From Flavobacterium antarcticum DSM 19726 (GTDB lineage Bacteria > Bacteroidota > Bacteroidia > Flavobacteriales > Flavobacteriaceae), in assembly GCF_000419685.1 (NCBI RefSeq), contig NZ_ATTM01000003.1, positions 846-64,845 on the forward strand: a DNA stretch of 64,000 bases, written 5' to 3'. Numbering within the stretch: the first letter of the stretch is position 1; each line of letters opens with the position of its first letter. The position numbers and the translations under genes are program-made. This document shows, in pieces, positions 15,404 to 23,896 of this stretch. The notes under the pieces are model-generated. The model ran no database searches, was not told where the DNA came from, and was given only the letters and a program-made list of their open reading frames with translations.

Positions 15404-17157
15404 TAGATTTTTTATTAAAATCGACACTTTCACTTGGACTGCTTTATGCAGTTTATATTTTGTTGTTAGAAAGAGAAAAAATGCACAAGTTCAACCGATT
15501 TTTTCTATTATTTAGTTTATTGTTTTCGTTGATAATTCCCTTTATCTCTTTTGAAATATATGTTGAAAGCGCTACTTTAGTTACTGAAAATAGAATGCAA
15601 GTAATGCCTTTTTCGTCTGTAATTGTAGAAGAAAAAGTAAATTATACGCCGCTTTTTCTTTGGAGTATTTACGGTATTGTAACAAGTATTTTGATAGGAA
15701 GATTTATAATTAACCTGATTAAAATTCAACGAAAAATAAATTCAAATGCAGCTGAAAACATTGGAAATTATTCCTTGATTTTATTAGATGAAAAAGTTTT
15801 ACCGCACACTTTTCTGAATAACATTTTCATCAATAAAGCCGATTATGAAAACAGAAAAATTGAGGAGGAATTGTTTTCGCATGAGTTAACGCACGTTCGG
15901 CAGAAACATACCTTGGATATTTTACTAATTGAAACTTTAAAAACAATCTTCTGGTTCAATCCGTTATTTATTTTATACAAAAAAGCAATTCAACTCAACC
16001 ACGAATTCCTAGCAGATGAGAATGTGGTAACATCTTATAATAATGTTCCGTTTTACCAAAAACTTCTTTTGGCGAAAGCTTCTTCGAACAGCAACTTTTA
16101 CTTGGCCAGTAATTTAAATTATTTAGTAACGAAAAAACGATTAATTATGATGACAAAAAGCACATCAAGAAACTTGGCATTACTTAAAAAAGCAACCCTA
16201 GTTCCAATTTTAGTAGCATTAATTTATTTTTTTAGTGTTGAAGTTATTGCGCAAGAGCCAGTAATTAGTGTCAAAAACGGTACGCAAAAGAAAGAAAGCA
16301 CCATTGCCGATAAAGATAAAATTAGAGATAATTACTATTCGGGTGTTAGAATTATTTTGAAAGACACAAGAAAAAACATTTCAATAAATAAAATGTATGA
16401 GGAACTTACTCTCGAAGAAAAGAGAAGCTATTTAGATTGGGTGCCTGATGGAAATATTGAAAAAGAAATTCCAGCACCATTGTTTGAAAAAATGAAAACA
16501 AAAAACTTGGCAGTTTGGATTAATGATAAAATAAGTACAAAAGCAGAAATTAATAAATATAAAAGATCCGATTTCTTCTATTACACTTATAGCTTTGTAC
16601 ATAAAAACGCCCGCTCAAAACGTTTTCCGCAAGAATATCAATATACTATTTATACAAAAGATTACTTTGACAAGAATCTTAAGAATAGTCATTCACACTT
16701 CAGCAACGACACTCTAAAATTGGTTATATCGGATTATAGAAAAGTAGTTAAAAAAAATTCCGCAGAAGAGGACAAATTATACCAAGAATACCTCAAAAAA
16801 AATAAAGAAATGAATGAAGGTCAAAAAGAAAAATTAATAGATCAGCAATCAGCAACAACACTTGAAATTGAAGCTGAAAAAAAACCTGATTTCCCAGGAG
16901 GAATGATGGCGTTTTACGATTTTGTAGGTAAAAACTTTAAAGTGCCTGAAGCAAAAGTAAGTGGTAAAGTGTTCATTCAATTTATTATAGAAGCCGACGG
17001 AAGTTTGAGCAATTTTGAAGTTTTACGAGACATCGGTTACGGAACTGGCGAAGAAGCCGTTCGAGTAATGAAGCTTTCGCCAAAATGGATTCCAGGCGAA
17101 AAGGACGGACAAAAAGTAAGTGTTCAATATAATTTACCCATCTCAATACAGTCTTGA
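15400..17157 (+). CDS. BlaR1-like M56 metallopeptidase with C-terminal TonB domain
   Basis: 585-residue inner-membrane sensor peptidase. N-terminal transmembrane helices (about 5-22, 32-50, 82-105) precede the M56 peptidase domain, with the zinc motif HELTH in SHELTHVRQKHTLD (about residues 165-169) and a downstream NHEFLADENV. A further hydrophobic helix lies at about 262-285. The periplasmic part ends in a TonB C-terminal domain (about 497-585) with FPGGMMAFYDFVGKNFKVP and KVFIQFIIEADGSL. No penicillin-binding sensor domain is present, so the signal is not obviously a beta-lactam. It presumably inactivates the co-encoded BlaI repressor. Confidence 0.93.
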   Translation: MIDFLLKSTLSLGLLYAVYILLLEREKMHKFNRFFLLFSLLFSLIIPFISFEIYVESATLVTENRMQVMPFSSVIVEEKVNYTPLFLWSIYGIVTSILIGRFIINLIKIQRKINSNAAENIGNYSLILLDEKVLPHTFLNNIFINKADYENRKIEEELFSHELTHVRQKHTLDILLIETLKTIFWFNPLFILYKKAIQLNHEFLADENVVTSYNNVPFYQKLLLAKASSNSNFYLASNLNYLVTKKRLIMMTKSTSRNLALLKKATLVPILVALIYFFSVEVIAQEPVISVKNGTQKKESTIADKDKIRDNYYSGVRIILKDTRKNISINKMYEELTLEEKRSYLDWVPDGNIEKEIPAPLFEKMKTKNLAVWINDKISTKAEINKYKRSDFFYYTYSFVHKNARSKRFPQEYQYTIYTKDYFDKNLKNSHSHFSNDTLKLVISDYRKVVKKNSAEEDKLYQEYLKKNKEMNEGQKEKLIDQQSATTLEIEAEKKPDFPGGMMAFYDFVGKNFKVPEAKVSGKVFIQFIIEADGSLSNFEVLRDIGYGTGEEAVRVMKLSPKWIPGEKDGQKVSVQYNLPISIQS

Positions 17158-17171
17158 TATTAAAAAACTAA

Positions 17172-17205
17172 AAAAATCCATTCGGTATCAGAATGGATTT
17201 TCTAT
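17172..17205. terminator. Terminator between the BlaI-M56 operon and the PH-domain gene
   Basis: AAATCCATTC / GAATGGATTT stem with a 7-base loop, A-rich before and T-rich after. Usable in both directions for convergent genes. Confidence 0.82.
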
Positions 17206-17225
17206 TTATATGTAAATTTCAAAGA

Positions 17226-17954
17226 TTACATATGACTTAAAACTTCTTTTTTCAAAGCATCGTATTCGCCTTGCATAATTAATCCGTTGTCTAGTAATTT
17301 CTTGTAATTCTGTAATTTTTCAAATAATTCGTCTTGAGAAAGATGACTTAATCCGCTTTCTTTCGTTTCTTGGTTTACGTCTGGAAATTGCTTTTCGTCC
17401 CTGTAACCGGACAATGAAACAGGAACAATTTCCGCAAAATCAGTTACTTCTTCTGTATCTATTTCTTCAACAACGTCTTCAGTTCTCTCCTTTGGAATCT
17501 CCTCTGCAATTGATTCAACAATTTGTGCTTGAAATACCGTTTCTAGTGGTTCAGCAGTTTTTGTCTTCAATTCATCTAATTGCTCTTTGGCAAACGTATA
17601 AATCTTTCTAGCCTGAATTTTTGGCAAATAATCGATAGAAATCGTCAAATCTGTTTTCGTCGTAAAAGAAAATTCCGAACCTAAAATGCTTTCATTTACG
17701 AAAGTATGCGAAATACTGTCCCAATTGTAATCCACGAACTCCATTGAGAACCCTAAGTTTTTCGGTTTACAAATAATGATTCTTTTATTGGTTAAAACAA
17801 TGCTGTCTGGAAAGACCGTCACAGGTTTTTTTTGAACACCAATATAACCTACTTCTTCATTTTTCATCAATAAATCTTCAAGTTTATTGCTGATTTTATC
17901 AATAGCTTTGGGATCTTGTTCCTCGTTTAGAAACTTTTTTATTTGCTCTTTCAT
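17226..17954 (-). CDS. PH domain-containing protein with C-terminal SHOCT-like segment
   Basis: 242-residue soluble protein. A bacterial pleckstrin-homology-like domain (about residues 35-130) is indicated by VFPDSIVLTNKRIIICKPK and VDYNWDSISHTFV. A variable acidic linker spans about 135-205. The C-terminal ~30 residues (LFEKLQNYKKLLDNGLIMQG then EYDALKKEVL) have the pattern of a SHOCT short helical oligomerisation motif. No signal peptide and no catalytic motif. Molecular role unknown. Expressed alone and convergent with the M56 operon. Confidence 0.85.
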   Translation of the reverse strand: MKEQIKKFLNEEQDPKAIDKISNKLEDLLMKNEEVGYIGVQKKPVTVFPDSIVLTNKRIIICKPKNLGFSMEFVDYNWDSISHTFVNESILGSEFSFTTKTDLTISIDYLPKIQARKIYTFAKEQLDELKTKTAEPLETVFQAQIVESIAEEIPKERTEDVVEEIDTEEVTDFAEIVPVSLSGYRDEKQFPDVNQETKESGLSHLSQDELFEKLQNYKKLLDNGLIMQGEYDALKKEVLSHM

Positions 17955-18016
17955 AGTATAAAATTATTAAGGCTAAAACCTGCGTAGTTCCGCAAGTTCC
18001 TTTACAAAAATACTGC

Positions 18017-18388
18017 CTAATTTTCTAATTCGGCAATTTCATGTTGGATTTTCTTTGTTAAGCTTTTGAAAATTAAATCGTAGGAATCTGAAATCATTTC
18101 ACACAGGAATTTATCAGATACGTCGCCATTTAAAGTCACCGTATTCCAATGCACTTTACTCATGTGATATCCTGGCTGAACACATTCATATGCTGCTCGA
18201 AGTTCCAAGGCGTGTTCAGGATCGCATTTCAAATTTATAGACGGCGTTCCATGTTCCCATTGTTTCAACGAAGTCAACACAAACATCTTTCCTCCCACTT
18301 TCAAAACCAACGTTTCTTCGTCAAAAGGAAAATGTTCTGTAACTCCTTTTTTTGCCAAGCAAAATTCATAAAACTGCTCAATATTCAT
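18017..18388 (-). CDS. MmcQ/YjbR family DNA-binding protein
   Basis: 123-residue protein with the CyaY-like YjbR fold. The signatures FYEFCLAKKGVTEHFPFDEE at the N-terminus, LKCDPEHALELRAAYECV, and PGYHMSKVHWNTVTL are characteristic. Members are described as DNA-binding, but their role is not established. Third gene of a tight operon: its ATG starts one base after the stop of the acetyltransferase. Confidence 0.93.
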   Translation of the reverse strand: MNIEQFYEFCLAKKGVTEHFPFDEETLVLKVGGKMFVLTSLKQWEHGTPSINLKCDPEHALELRAAYECVQPGYHMSKVHWNTVTLNGDVSDKFLCEMISDSYDLIFKSLTKKIQHEIAELEN

Positions 18389-18389
18389 A

Positions 18390-18896
18390 TCAGATTTTTA
18401 TTTCAAATAAAGCAAAACTTCCGTCTTTATAATGTTCGGGCAAGGTTTCGTTCCATTCAATTTCGCTGATTCCTCTAGAAGTAAATCCGCATTTCATATA
18501 ATATTTATTTAGAAGTTCGTTGCCACTTGTAGTATCTAATCGGACGTATTTTAATTCTCTTGCTTTCGCAAAATCAACGCACCAATCTACAATTTTTTGG
18601 ACATAATTCCGACCTCGAAACTCAGGATGCGTTGCAATCCGATGAATGTAAACGGAAGGTTCTAAATCGGCTTCCTTCCAAATAACAGCGTCGTTAAATG
18701 TGATTACAAATGTGGCAGAAATTATACCTTCATCTAGAATTACAAAATGGCGTTCTTCAACAATTTCCTTTTCAACCATAGAAACTTCGAATCCTTTCCA
18801 ACTATTGGTTCCCACTTTTTGCTGAAAAGCAGTTGCAAAATCATACAACTCAAAAACTGCAGGAATATCACTTATCAATGTTTTTCTAATCTCCAT
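18390..18896 (-). CDS. GNAT family N-acetyltransferase
   Basis: 168-residue acetyltransferase fold. The acetyl-CoA binding region is at about 88-118, with IHRIATHPEFRGRNYVQKIV, a variant of the R/QxxGxG/A loop. It is followed by the strand YVRLDTTSGNELLNKYYMKC and GF typical of GNAT motif B. The N-terminal IRKTLISDIPAVFELYDFA fits the first strand and helix. The substrate is unknown. Its ATG overlaps the cyclase stop by one base (TAATG), indicating translational coupling. Confidence 0.92.
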   Translation of the reverse strand: MEIRKTLISDIPAVFELYDFATAFQQKVGTNSWKGFEVSMVEKEIVEERHFVILDEGIISATFVITFNDAVIWKEADLEPSVYIHRIATHPEFRGRNYVQKIVDWCVDFAKARELKYVRLDTTSGNELLNKYYMKCGFTSRGISEIEWNETLPEHYKDGSFALFEIKI

Positions 18897-19669
18897 TATT
18901 CTTTTTCAATTTTATATAAAACAGGTTTACTTGGCGAAGCATCGTTCACAAAAGAAGCAATTTGTATGTTTAATAAATAGCTTCCATCTTCAATTGCGTT
19001 TTCCATAAAAATCAATTCCGTAATCGTGCAATCCATTCTTGCATCGTGATTCAAATTCACCACATCCTTCACATTCCAAAATGCTTTGTGTGCCAATAGT
19101 TTTCCTTCGTCGTGTTCTTTATCCACACTTGGCAAGTCAATTAAAAGATGTTTAATTCCTATTTTTCGAATATAAATAGCAGCTTCTTCTGACAAATAAG
19201 GCGGATTCGTATTCGAATAATTGAGATGTTTTTTTGCTTCTTTATTTGGTAAAGTACGAATAACAATTGCCTCTATACTCTTGTTTTTCAAAGCCATTTC
19301 GACTTGTTCTTTCGTAATAACCAAATCTTCTCCCACGGATTCAGGAGTAATTGAAATCAATTCGGCAGTAAAGAAAAACGTTTTCAGCGCTTCATTTACA
19401 TTATAAAAATCATTGGTAATATGTCCCAAACATTCCGTGTGCGTTCCGTGTGCGTGTGGATTGAAGAAAATATTGTTGAAATTCGTAGATGATTTTCCCT
19501 CCGAAACTTTCCCAATCCATTCCCCCATTTTTACAGGTTGAATTTCTGGGATTTCCTGATACCAAGCAATCGGATTTTCAGTAGTATTGGATAAGGGAAG
19601 TGCAATATCAATTGGTTTTGATAAATCTACGGAGAATAATTTGTCGTTATGTTGAATTGTTGCTTTCAT
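18896..19669 (-). CDS. Cyclase family protein (kynurenine formamidase-like fold)
   Basis: 257-residue metal-dependent hydrolase of the cyclase/KynB superfamily. The metal-binding motif HxGTHxD appears as NPHAHGTHTECLGH (about residues 65-78), with Asp replaced by Glu. Later motifs include IVIRTLP, KHLLIDLPSVD and the C-terminal LIFMENAIEDGSYLLNI. I set the start at the ATG at 19669; an in-frame extension to 19759 would run through the AACCGCAAGG repeats and is not credible. First gene of the cyclase-GNAT-YjbR operon. The actual substrate is not predictable. Confidence 0.9.
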   Translation of the reverse strand: MKATIQHNDKLFSVDLSKPIDIALPLSNTTENPIAWYQEIPEIQPVKMGEWIGKVSEGKSSTNFNNIFFNPHAHGTHTECLGHITNDFYNVNEALKTFFFTAELISITPESVGEDLVITKEQVEMALKNKSIEAIVIRTLPNKEAKKHLNYSNTNPPYLSEEAAIYIRKIGIKHLLIDLPSVDKEHDEGKLLAHKAFWNVKDVVNLNHDARMDCTITELIFMENAIEDGSYLLNIQIASFVNDASPSKPVLYKIEKE

Positions 19670-19679
19670 AATTTTATTT

Positions 19680-19806
19680 AACCGCGAAGGTCGCAAAGTT
19701 TTACGCGATGTTCGCAATGTTGAATTTATGGAATTTAAATTTAACCGCAAGGGTAGCAAGGTTTTTTAATATTATTTGATGTTTCTTACCGCAAAGGTCG
19801 CAAGGC
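19680..19806 (+). repeat. AACCGCAAGGTTCGCAAAG-type repeats, left arm beside the GxxExxY gene
   Basis: At least three degenerate copies of an AACCGCRAAGGTCGCAAAG-like unit (starting near 19680, 19742 and 19789). They are in inverted orientation relative to the copies on the other side of the GxxExxY gene. Confidence 0.7.
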
Positions 19807-19836
19807 TGAGTAAATAAAAAATGCGATAGTACTATT

Positions 19837-20214
19837 TTATAAATTATTTACAACACGTCGAATTCCGTTTTTTATTAAAAGTACATTGAAATTAATTAGC
19901 ATACCTAATTTGCAATCGGTCAGTTTCAAGTAAGTCAAAAGTTGTGCAAAATGAATATCATTTAAAGCTTCCACCGATTTAATTTCAAGAATCAGCTTAT
20001 CTTCAATAATAATATCAATCCGATAACCTATTTCCAATTTGACATCTTCATAAATCAATGGCAAAGACTTTTGTTTTTGTACAAATAAATTTCTCTTCTT
20101 TAACTCATAAAACAAACACTCTTCATACGCACTTTCTAAAAGTCCAGGTCCTAACGTTTGATGAACTTTCAAAGCACAATCAAAAACAATTTTTGACAAC
20201 TCGTTTTCAGTCAT
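19837..20214 (-). CDS. GxxExxY protein (PD-(D/E)XK-like)
   Basis: 125-residue protein with the diagnostic GLLESAY (GxxExxY), the preceding VHQTLGPG and the following CLFYELKKR. The core YRIDIIIEDKLILEIKSVE has the D-x(n)-E-x-K arrangement of PD-(D/E)XK nucleases, so it may bind or cut nucleic acid; activity is unproven for the family. I prefer the ATG at 20214 (MTENELSK), which matches the usual start; 20232 is an in-frame alternative. It is bracketed on both sides by inverted copies of a 19-base repeat, which suggests a mobile unit. Confidence 0.9.
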   Translation of the reverse strand: MTENELSKIVFDCALKVHQTLGPGLLESAYEECLFYELKKRNLFVQKQKSLPLIYEDVKLEIGYRIDIIIEDKLILEIKSVEALNDIHFAQLLTYLKLTDCKLGMLINFNVLLIKNGIRRVVNNL

Positions 20215-20252
20215 AATAAAATTATTTGGCATTAAATTGAAACTAAAATGCG

Positions 20253-20469
20253 AGCTTTCGCAGCTAACCTTGCGTAATTTAAAATTGAACTACTTCACAT
20301 TCACTTTGTTTTGCGAACTTTGCGTAAAGCTTTGCGAACCTTGCGGTTAAACCATTCCACTCATATAATTATTTCAAATAATAAAACTTTTCTTTGCGAA
20401 CTTCGCGTAAATCTTTGCGAACCTTGCGGTTAAAATCTTAAAATTTTCGTCGTAAACCTCGCCGTTAAA
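20253..20469 (+). repeat. CTTTGCGAACCTTGCGGTT-type repeats, right arm beside the GxxExxY gene
   Basis: Two identical 19-mers CTTTGCGAACCTTGCGGTT at 20330-20348 and 20413-20431, plus degenerate units (TTTGCGAACTTTGCG, TTGCGAACTTCGCG, CTCGCCGTTAAA) up to the hemW stop. They are the reverse complement of the left-arm repeats. Confidence 0.78.
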
Positions 20470-21600
20470 CTAATCTAAATTTACTAAAAACAAATCACTT
20501 GCAATTCCATCCACTAAAAACTTCCCTTTTGAAGTTGCTGTCAATATTCCGTCAGTAACAGAAAGCAATTCATCAACAAGAAATTTATCCGCTTGCTTTA
20601 TCAAATAATTTAAATATTCAACGCCAAATTCCTTTTCAATTCGTCCCAAAGAAACACCCCAAATCGTACGCAATCCCGTCATTACATATTCATTGTAACG
20701 GTCTTGCACCGTCAGAATTTCAATCTCGTGAGGTAATTTATCTTCGGAAATACTTTTGATGTACAAACTATTATTTGCAATATTCCAACTGCGTGATTTC
20801 CCATCAAAACTATGAGCCGACGGTCCAATTCCCAAGTATTTTTTGCCCAACCAATAACTCGAGTTGTTTTGAGAAAAGTAATTTAGTTTGCCAAAATTTG
20901 ACAATTCATAATGAATGAAACCTTTGTCGATTAGCGTTTTTACAAGAATTTCAAAATGTTCTTGAGCCATTTCGTCTTTAGGTTCAACAATTTTTCCTGT
21001 TTGAATTAGTTTGTACAAAGCCGTTTTAGGTTCAACCGTCAAAGCATAACTCGAAATATGCGGAACACCAAAATTCAACGCAGTTTCGATATTCTGTTTC
21101 CACATTTCATTGGTCAAACCTGGAATTCCATAAATCAAATCTACTGATATATTATCAAAATACCGCGTTGCAATTTCTAGCGATTTTTTAGCTTCTCCAG
21201 AATTATGAGCGCGATTCATCATTTTCAAATCAGCTTCAAAAAAGGATTGAATTCCAATGGAAAGTCGGTTTATTGGTGTTTTTGAAAGTGCAATAATTCG
21301 TTCTTCCGACAAATCATCTGGGTTTGCTTCTAAAGTGATTTCGGGATTTTCTATTACTTCAAAATTGGCGTAGACTTCACCAATCAAAAACTCAATTTCA
21401 GCATTCGTCAAAACCGAAGGCGTTCCTCCGCCGAAATAAATAGTTTCTACTTTTTCAGTAATCTCACTTTTCCGCAACTGGATTTCTTTGGCTAATGCCA
21501 AAACCATATCGTCTTTCTTTTTCATAGAAGTCGAAAAATGAAAATCGCAATAGTGACAAGCTTGCTTGCAAAAAGGGATGTGAATGTAAATGCCGGCCAT
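20470..21600 (-). CDS. hemW: Radical SAM family heme chaperone HemW
   Basis: 376-residue cytoplasmic radical-SAM protein that delivers heme to target proteins; it was formerly often annotated as oxygen-independent coproporphyrinogen oxidase. The radical SAM cluster motif is IPFCKQACHYCDFHF (Cys 11, 15, 18). GGGTPSVL follows at about 57-64, along with EANPDD and RLSIGIQSF. The C-terminal HemW region contains ALTVEPKTALYK and YLGIGPSAHSF. Only the three cluster cysteines, without the fourth (CX2CXC) Cys of HemN, are seen, consistent with HemW. It lies between two repeat clusters. Confidence 0.94.
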   Translation of the reverse strand: MAGIYIHIPFCKQACHYCDFHFSTSMKKKDDMVLALAKEIQLRKSEITEKVETIYFGGGTPSVLTNAEIEFLIGEVYANFEVIENPEITLEANPDDLSEERIIALSKTPINRLSIGIQSFFEADLKMMNRAHNSGEAKKSLEIATRYFDNISVDLIYGIPGLTNEMWKQNIETALNFGVPHISSYALTVEPKTALYKLIQTGKIVEPKDEMAQEHFEILVKTLIDKGFIHYELSNFGKLNYFSQNNSSYWLGKKYLGIGPSAHSFDGKSRSWNIANNSLYIKSISEDKLPHEIEILTVQDRYNEYVMTGLRTIWGVSLGRIEKEFGVEYLNYLIKQADKFLVDELLSVTDGILTATSKGKFLVDGIASDLFLVNLD

Positions 21601-21741
21601 AGGAAAGTGTTCAGTGTTCAGGTTATTAGTGGTCAGTTTTGAGGAAAGTGTTCAGTGGTCAGATTGTTAGTGATCAGTCTTTAGGAAAGTGTTCAGTGGT
21701 CAGGTTATTAGTGGTCAGTTTTAAGGAAAGTGTTCAAATAA
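21601..21741 (+). repeat. 41-bp tandem repeat, 3.4 units
   Basis: Three complete 41-base units start at 21601, 21642 and 21683, and a truncated one at 21724. Each begins AGGAAAGTGTTCAGTG and contains TTAGTGGTCAGT or a close variant. The array starts directly beside the hemW ATG, so it forms that gene's upstream region. Confidence 0.88.
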
Positions 21742-21835
21742 TAATCTTTACACACTGAACACTCAAAAACTGAACATTGACCAATCTTCCCGACTGACTA
21801 CTAAATTGCTGACCACTGATCACTCTTATTGACCA
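21742..21835 (+). repeat. Inverted copies of the GTTCAGTGGTCAG unit before the four-helix-bundle gene stop
   Basis: ACTGAACACTC, AACTGAACATTGACC and CTGACCACTGATCACT occur here in the opposite orientation to the tandem array at 21601-21741. Together they could form extended cruciform or hairpin structures. Confidence 0.65.
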
Positions 21836-22204
21836 CTATTTCATTACTCCAAACTTCTCTGGGTTTAGTATCATATAATTTAATAATTTTCCAACTTCAA
21901 AACTTTCCGAAATTAATGAGTCGTAAGTATCTTTTGAAATATAATTGCAAGCGAATGCAAAATCCAACCACACTTGTGTTTCAGAATTTTCTCCGTCTGA
22001 ATCAGTTAATTTACTATGAAAATGTTTCGGATAAATTCTTTTACGATATGCTTCTGCAATCGTAACGGGAACACTTCGCGAACTTCTCCGCACTTGATCC
22101 GTCAGTGAATAAATTTCTTCTTTTGGAAAAGACTTTGTAATTTCAAAAATTTTCATTGCCAAAGCAAATGATTTCTTATAAGCTAATAAATCTTGAAATA
22201 TCAT
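21836..22204 (-). CDS. Four helix bundle protein (S23/IVP family)
   Basis: 122-residue all-helical protein of the 23S rRNA intervening-sequence-protein-like family. The hallmark segments are FQDLLAYKKSFALAMKIFE, the central LTDQVRRSSRSVPVTIAEAY, and ETQVWLDFAFAC toward the C-terminus. The biochemical role is not known. Repeats built from GTTCAGTGGTCAG flank it on both sides (21601-21835 and 22232-22297), a layout that suggests a mobile cassette. Confidence 0.92.
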   Translation of the reverse strand: MIFQDLLAYKKSFALAMKIFEITKSFPKEEIYSLTDQVRRSSRSVPVTIAEAYRKRIYPKHFHSKLTDSDGENSETQVWLDFAFACNYISKDTYDSLISESFEVGKLLNYMILNPEKFGVMK

Positions 22205-22231
22205 AATAAACTTTCTTTAATTTCAAAAACT

Positions 22232-22297
22232 GAATACTCAAAACCTGAACACTAAACACTTTTCCTAACTGACCACTCAAAAACTGACCACTGGCCA
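22232..22297 (-). repeat. GTTCAGTGGTCAG-type repeats, right flank of the four-helix-bundle gene
   Basis: ACCTGAACACT, AACTGACCACTC and AACTGACCACTGG in tandem, antisense to the main array. Another sense copy (AGTGGTCAGTGTTCAG) lies at 22855-22870 directly in front of ruvC. Confidence 0.65.
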
Positions 22298-22852
22298 CTA
22301 CTTCTTAACTCTATCTTCGTTCTGTTTCACAAAAGAATCCCATCCGGAATAACTTTTCTCGCCAACTACTTTCCCACTATTAAAAAAGTGACAAACGGCA
22401 GCGGCTAAACCATCCGTTGAATCTAGATTTTTGGGTAATGTTTTTAAGCCTAAAAGTTGCTGCAGCATTTTAGCTACTTGTTCTTTTGACGCATTTCCGT
22501 TTCCGGTAATTGCCATTTTTATTTTCTTGGGTTCGTATTCTGTAATTGGAATTTGACGTGAAAGTCCCGCCGCCATTGCCACACCTTGGGCTCTTCCTAA
22601 TTTCAACATAGATTGCACGTTTTTACCAAAAAAAGGCGCTTCAATCGCAATTTCGTCGGGATGATGTGTGTCAATTAATTCGATGGTACGTTCAAATATG
22701 ACTTTCAACTTCATATAGTGGTCGTCGTATTTGTTCAGAATTAATTCGTTCAATTGCAGAAATTCCATCTTTTTATTGACGACTTTGATGAGTCCAAAAC
22801 CCATGATTGTCGTTCCAGGGTCAATGCCTAATATGATGCGTTCGTTTGCCAT
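22298..22852 (-). CDS. ruvC: Crossover junction endodeoxyribonuclease RuvC
   Basis: 184-residue Holliday-junction resolvase. The RNase H-like active site is intact: Asp11 in [13 protein letters not shown], Glu in [11 protein letters not shown] (about residue 71), and the C-terminal acidic pair in [12 protein letters not shown]. It acts with RuvAB in recombinational repair. The ATG at 22852 lies directly beside a GTTCAGTGGTCAG-type repeat. ruvA and ruvB are not in this window. Confidence 0.96.
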   Translation of the reverse strand: MANERIILGIDPGTTIMGFGLIKVVNKKMEFLQLNELILNKYDDHYMKLKVIFERTIELIDTHHPDEIAIEAPFFGKNVQSMLKLGRAQGVAMAAGLSRQIPITEYEPKKIKMAITGNGNASKEQVAKMLQQLLGLKTLPKNLDSTDGLAAAVCHFFNSGKVVGEKSYSGWDSFVKQNEDRVKK

Positions 22853-22947
22853 TTAGTGGTCAGTGTTCAGTTTTTGAGTGTTCAGTAAAACGTAATGTTT
22901 TCAAAACCCTACAAGATTGTTTGTGGATTTTTTGTTCCTTTGCGGCA

Positions 22948-23886
22948 ATGATTTCAATTCCTTACAAAGCTAAACAATTCCTCGTGTTTCTCGCGAAACT
23001 TTTAATCGTTGGCGGTGCTTTATATTTTATTTACAATCAACTCGTAAATAATGAAAAGCTGGACTGGAAACAGTTTTTGGAATTAGTAGACCGGAAAAAG
23101 TCGATTTTTGGAATTGCTTTTATTCTCTTCTTAAGTTTCTTGAACCGGTTTTTAGAAATTTTGAAATGGCAGAATTTAGCACAAAAACTCCAATCCATTT
23201 CTTTGCCAAAAGCTACTGAACAAGTTTTAGCGGCTTTAACTGCTGGACTTTTTACACCAAACGGAATTGGAGAATATGCAGGGAAAGCACTTTATTTCCC
23301 TAAAAAAGATGCGGGAGAAGTTATTTTTCTGAACTTGATTTGCAACGGCATTCAAATGATTTTGAGTATTCTTTTTGGAATTATTGGATTGTTGATTTTA
23401 GGATATTGGCTTTACGTTGGTATTTTAATTGGAGTTGTTTTTGGCATCAGTCTGATTTTATTTTTATTGAAAAAAATCACGATTAAAGGGTATTCACTTT
23501 CGCAGTTTTTTCAAAAAATCAATGCGTTACCAAAGAAGATGCATCGTAAAAACATCTTTTTAGCCGTAGTACGCTACTTGACTTTTTCGCATCAATATTA
23601 CTTTTTATTTTTAGCTTTTGATGTGAATTTACCTTATTTCACGTTGATGGGAACGATTGCAGCAACCTACTTTATTGCGTCTTCTTTACCTACGTTTCAG
23701 TTTTTTGACTTTGCCGTGAAAGGTGGCGTCGCTGTTTGCTTTTTTGGACTTTTGGGCATTAACGAATGGATCGTGGTTTTTATCAGCATGTTGATGTGGT
23801 TTTTGAATATTGTTTTGCCCGTTTTGATTGGAAGTATTTACGTGTTCCGATTCAAACCTCGACTGCAGAAGACCGAAATTCCTTAA
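22948..23886 (+). CDS. Lysylphosphatidylglycerol synthase/flippase-like transmembrane protein
   Basis: 312-residue polytopic membrane protein with about eight hydrophobic segments, resembling the UPF0104/LPG synthase transmembrane family. Visible family features are GIAFILFLSFLNRFLEILKW, LTAGLFTPNGIGEYAGKALY and the late ASSLPTFQFFDFAVKGGVAV. Members act in lipid or glycan flipping; no catalytic domain is present here. I chose ATG 22948 (MISIPYKAK) because an upstream extension would run through the ruvC-side repeat. A glycosyltransferase gene follows 10 bases after its stop, suggesting a shared envelope glycan or lipid function. Confidence 0.85.
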   Translation: MISIPYKAKQFLVFLAKLLIVGGALYFIYNQLVNNEKLDWKQFLELVDRKKSIFGIAFILFLSFLNRFLEILKWQNLAQKLQSISLPKATEQVLAALTAGLFTPNGIGEYAGKALYFPKKDAGEVIFLNLICNGIQMILSILFGIIGLLILGYWLYVGILIGVVFGISLILFLLKKITIKGYSLSQFFQKINALPKKMHRKNIFLAVVRYLTFSHQYYFLFLAFDVNLPYFTLMGTIAATYFIASSLPTFQFFDFAVKGGVAVCFFGLLGINEWIVVFISMLMWFLNIVLPVLIGSIYVFRFKPRLQKTEIP

Positions 23887-23896
23887 AATAAGAATT

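Noticed and set aside
19670..19759. N-terminal extension of the cyclase gene
   Set aside because: The extra 30 codons translate the AACCGCAAGG repeats and lie beyond the natural ATG of the family.
21601..21741. CRISPR array
   Set aside because: The 41-base units are directly contiguous with no unique spacers, and no cas genes are near.
22846..22947. N-terminal extension of the flippase-like membrane protein overlapping the ruvC start
   Set aside because: It reads through a GTTCAGTGGTCAG repeat and gives a non-protein-like sequence; the ATG at 22948 starts the family N-terminus.
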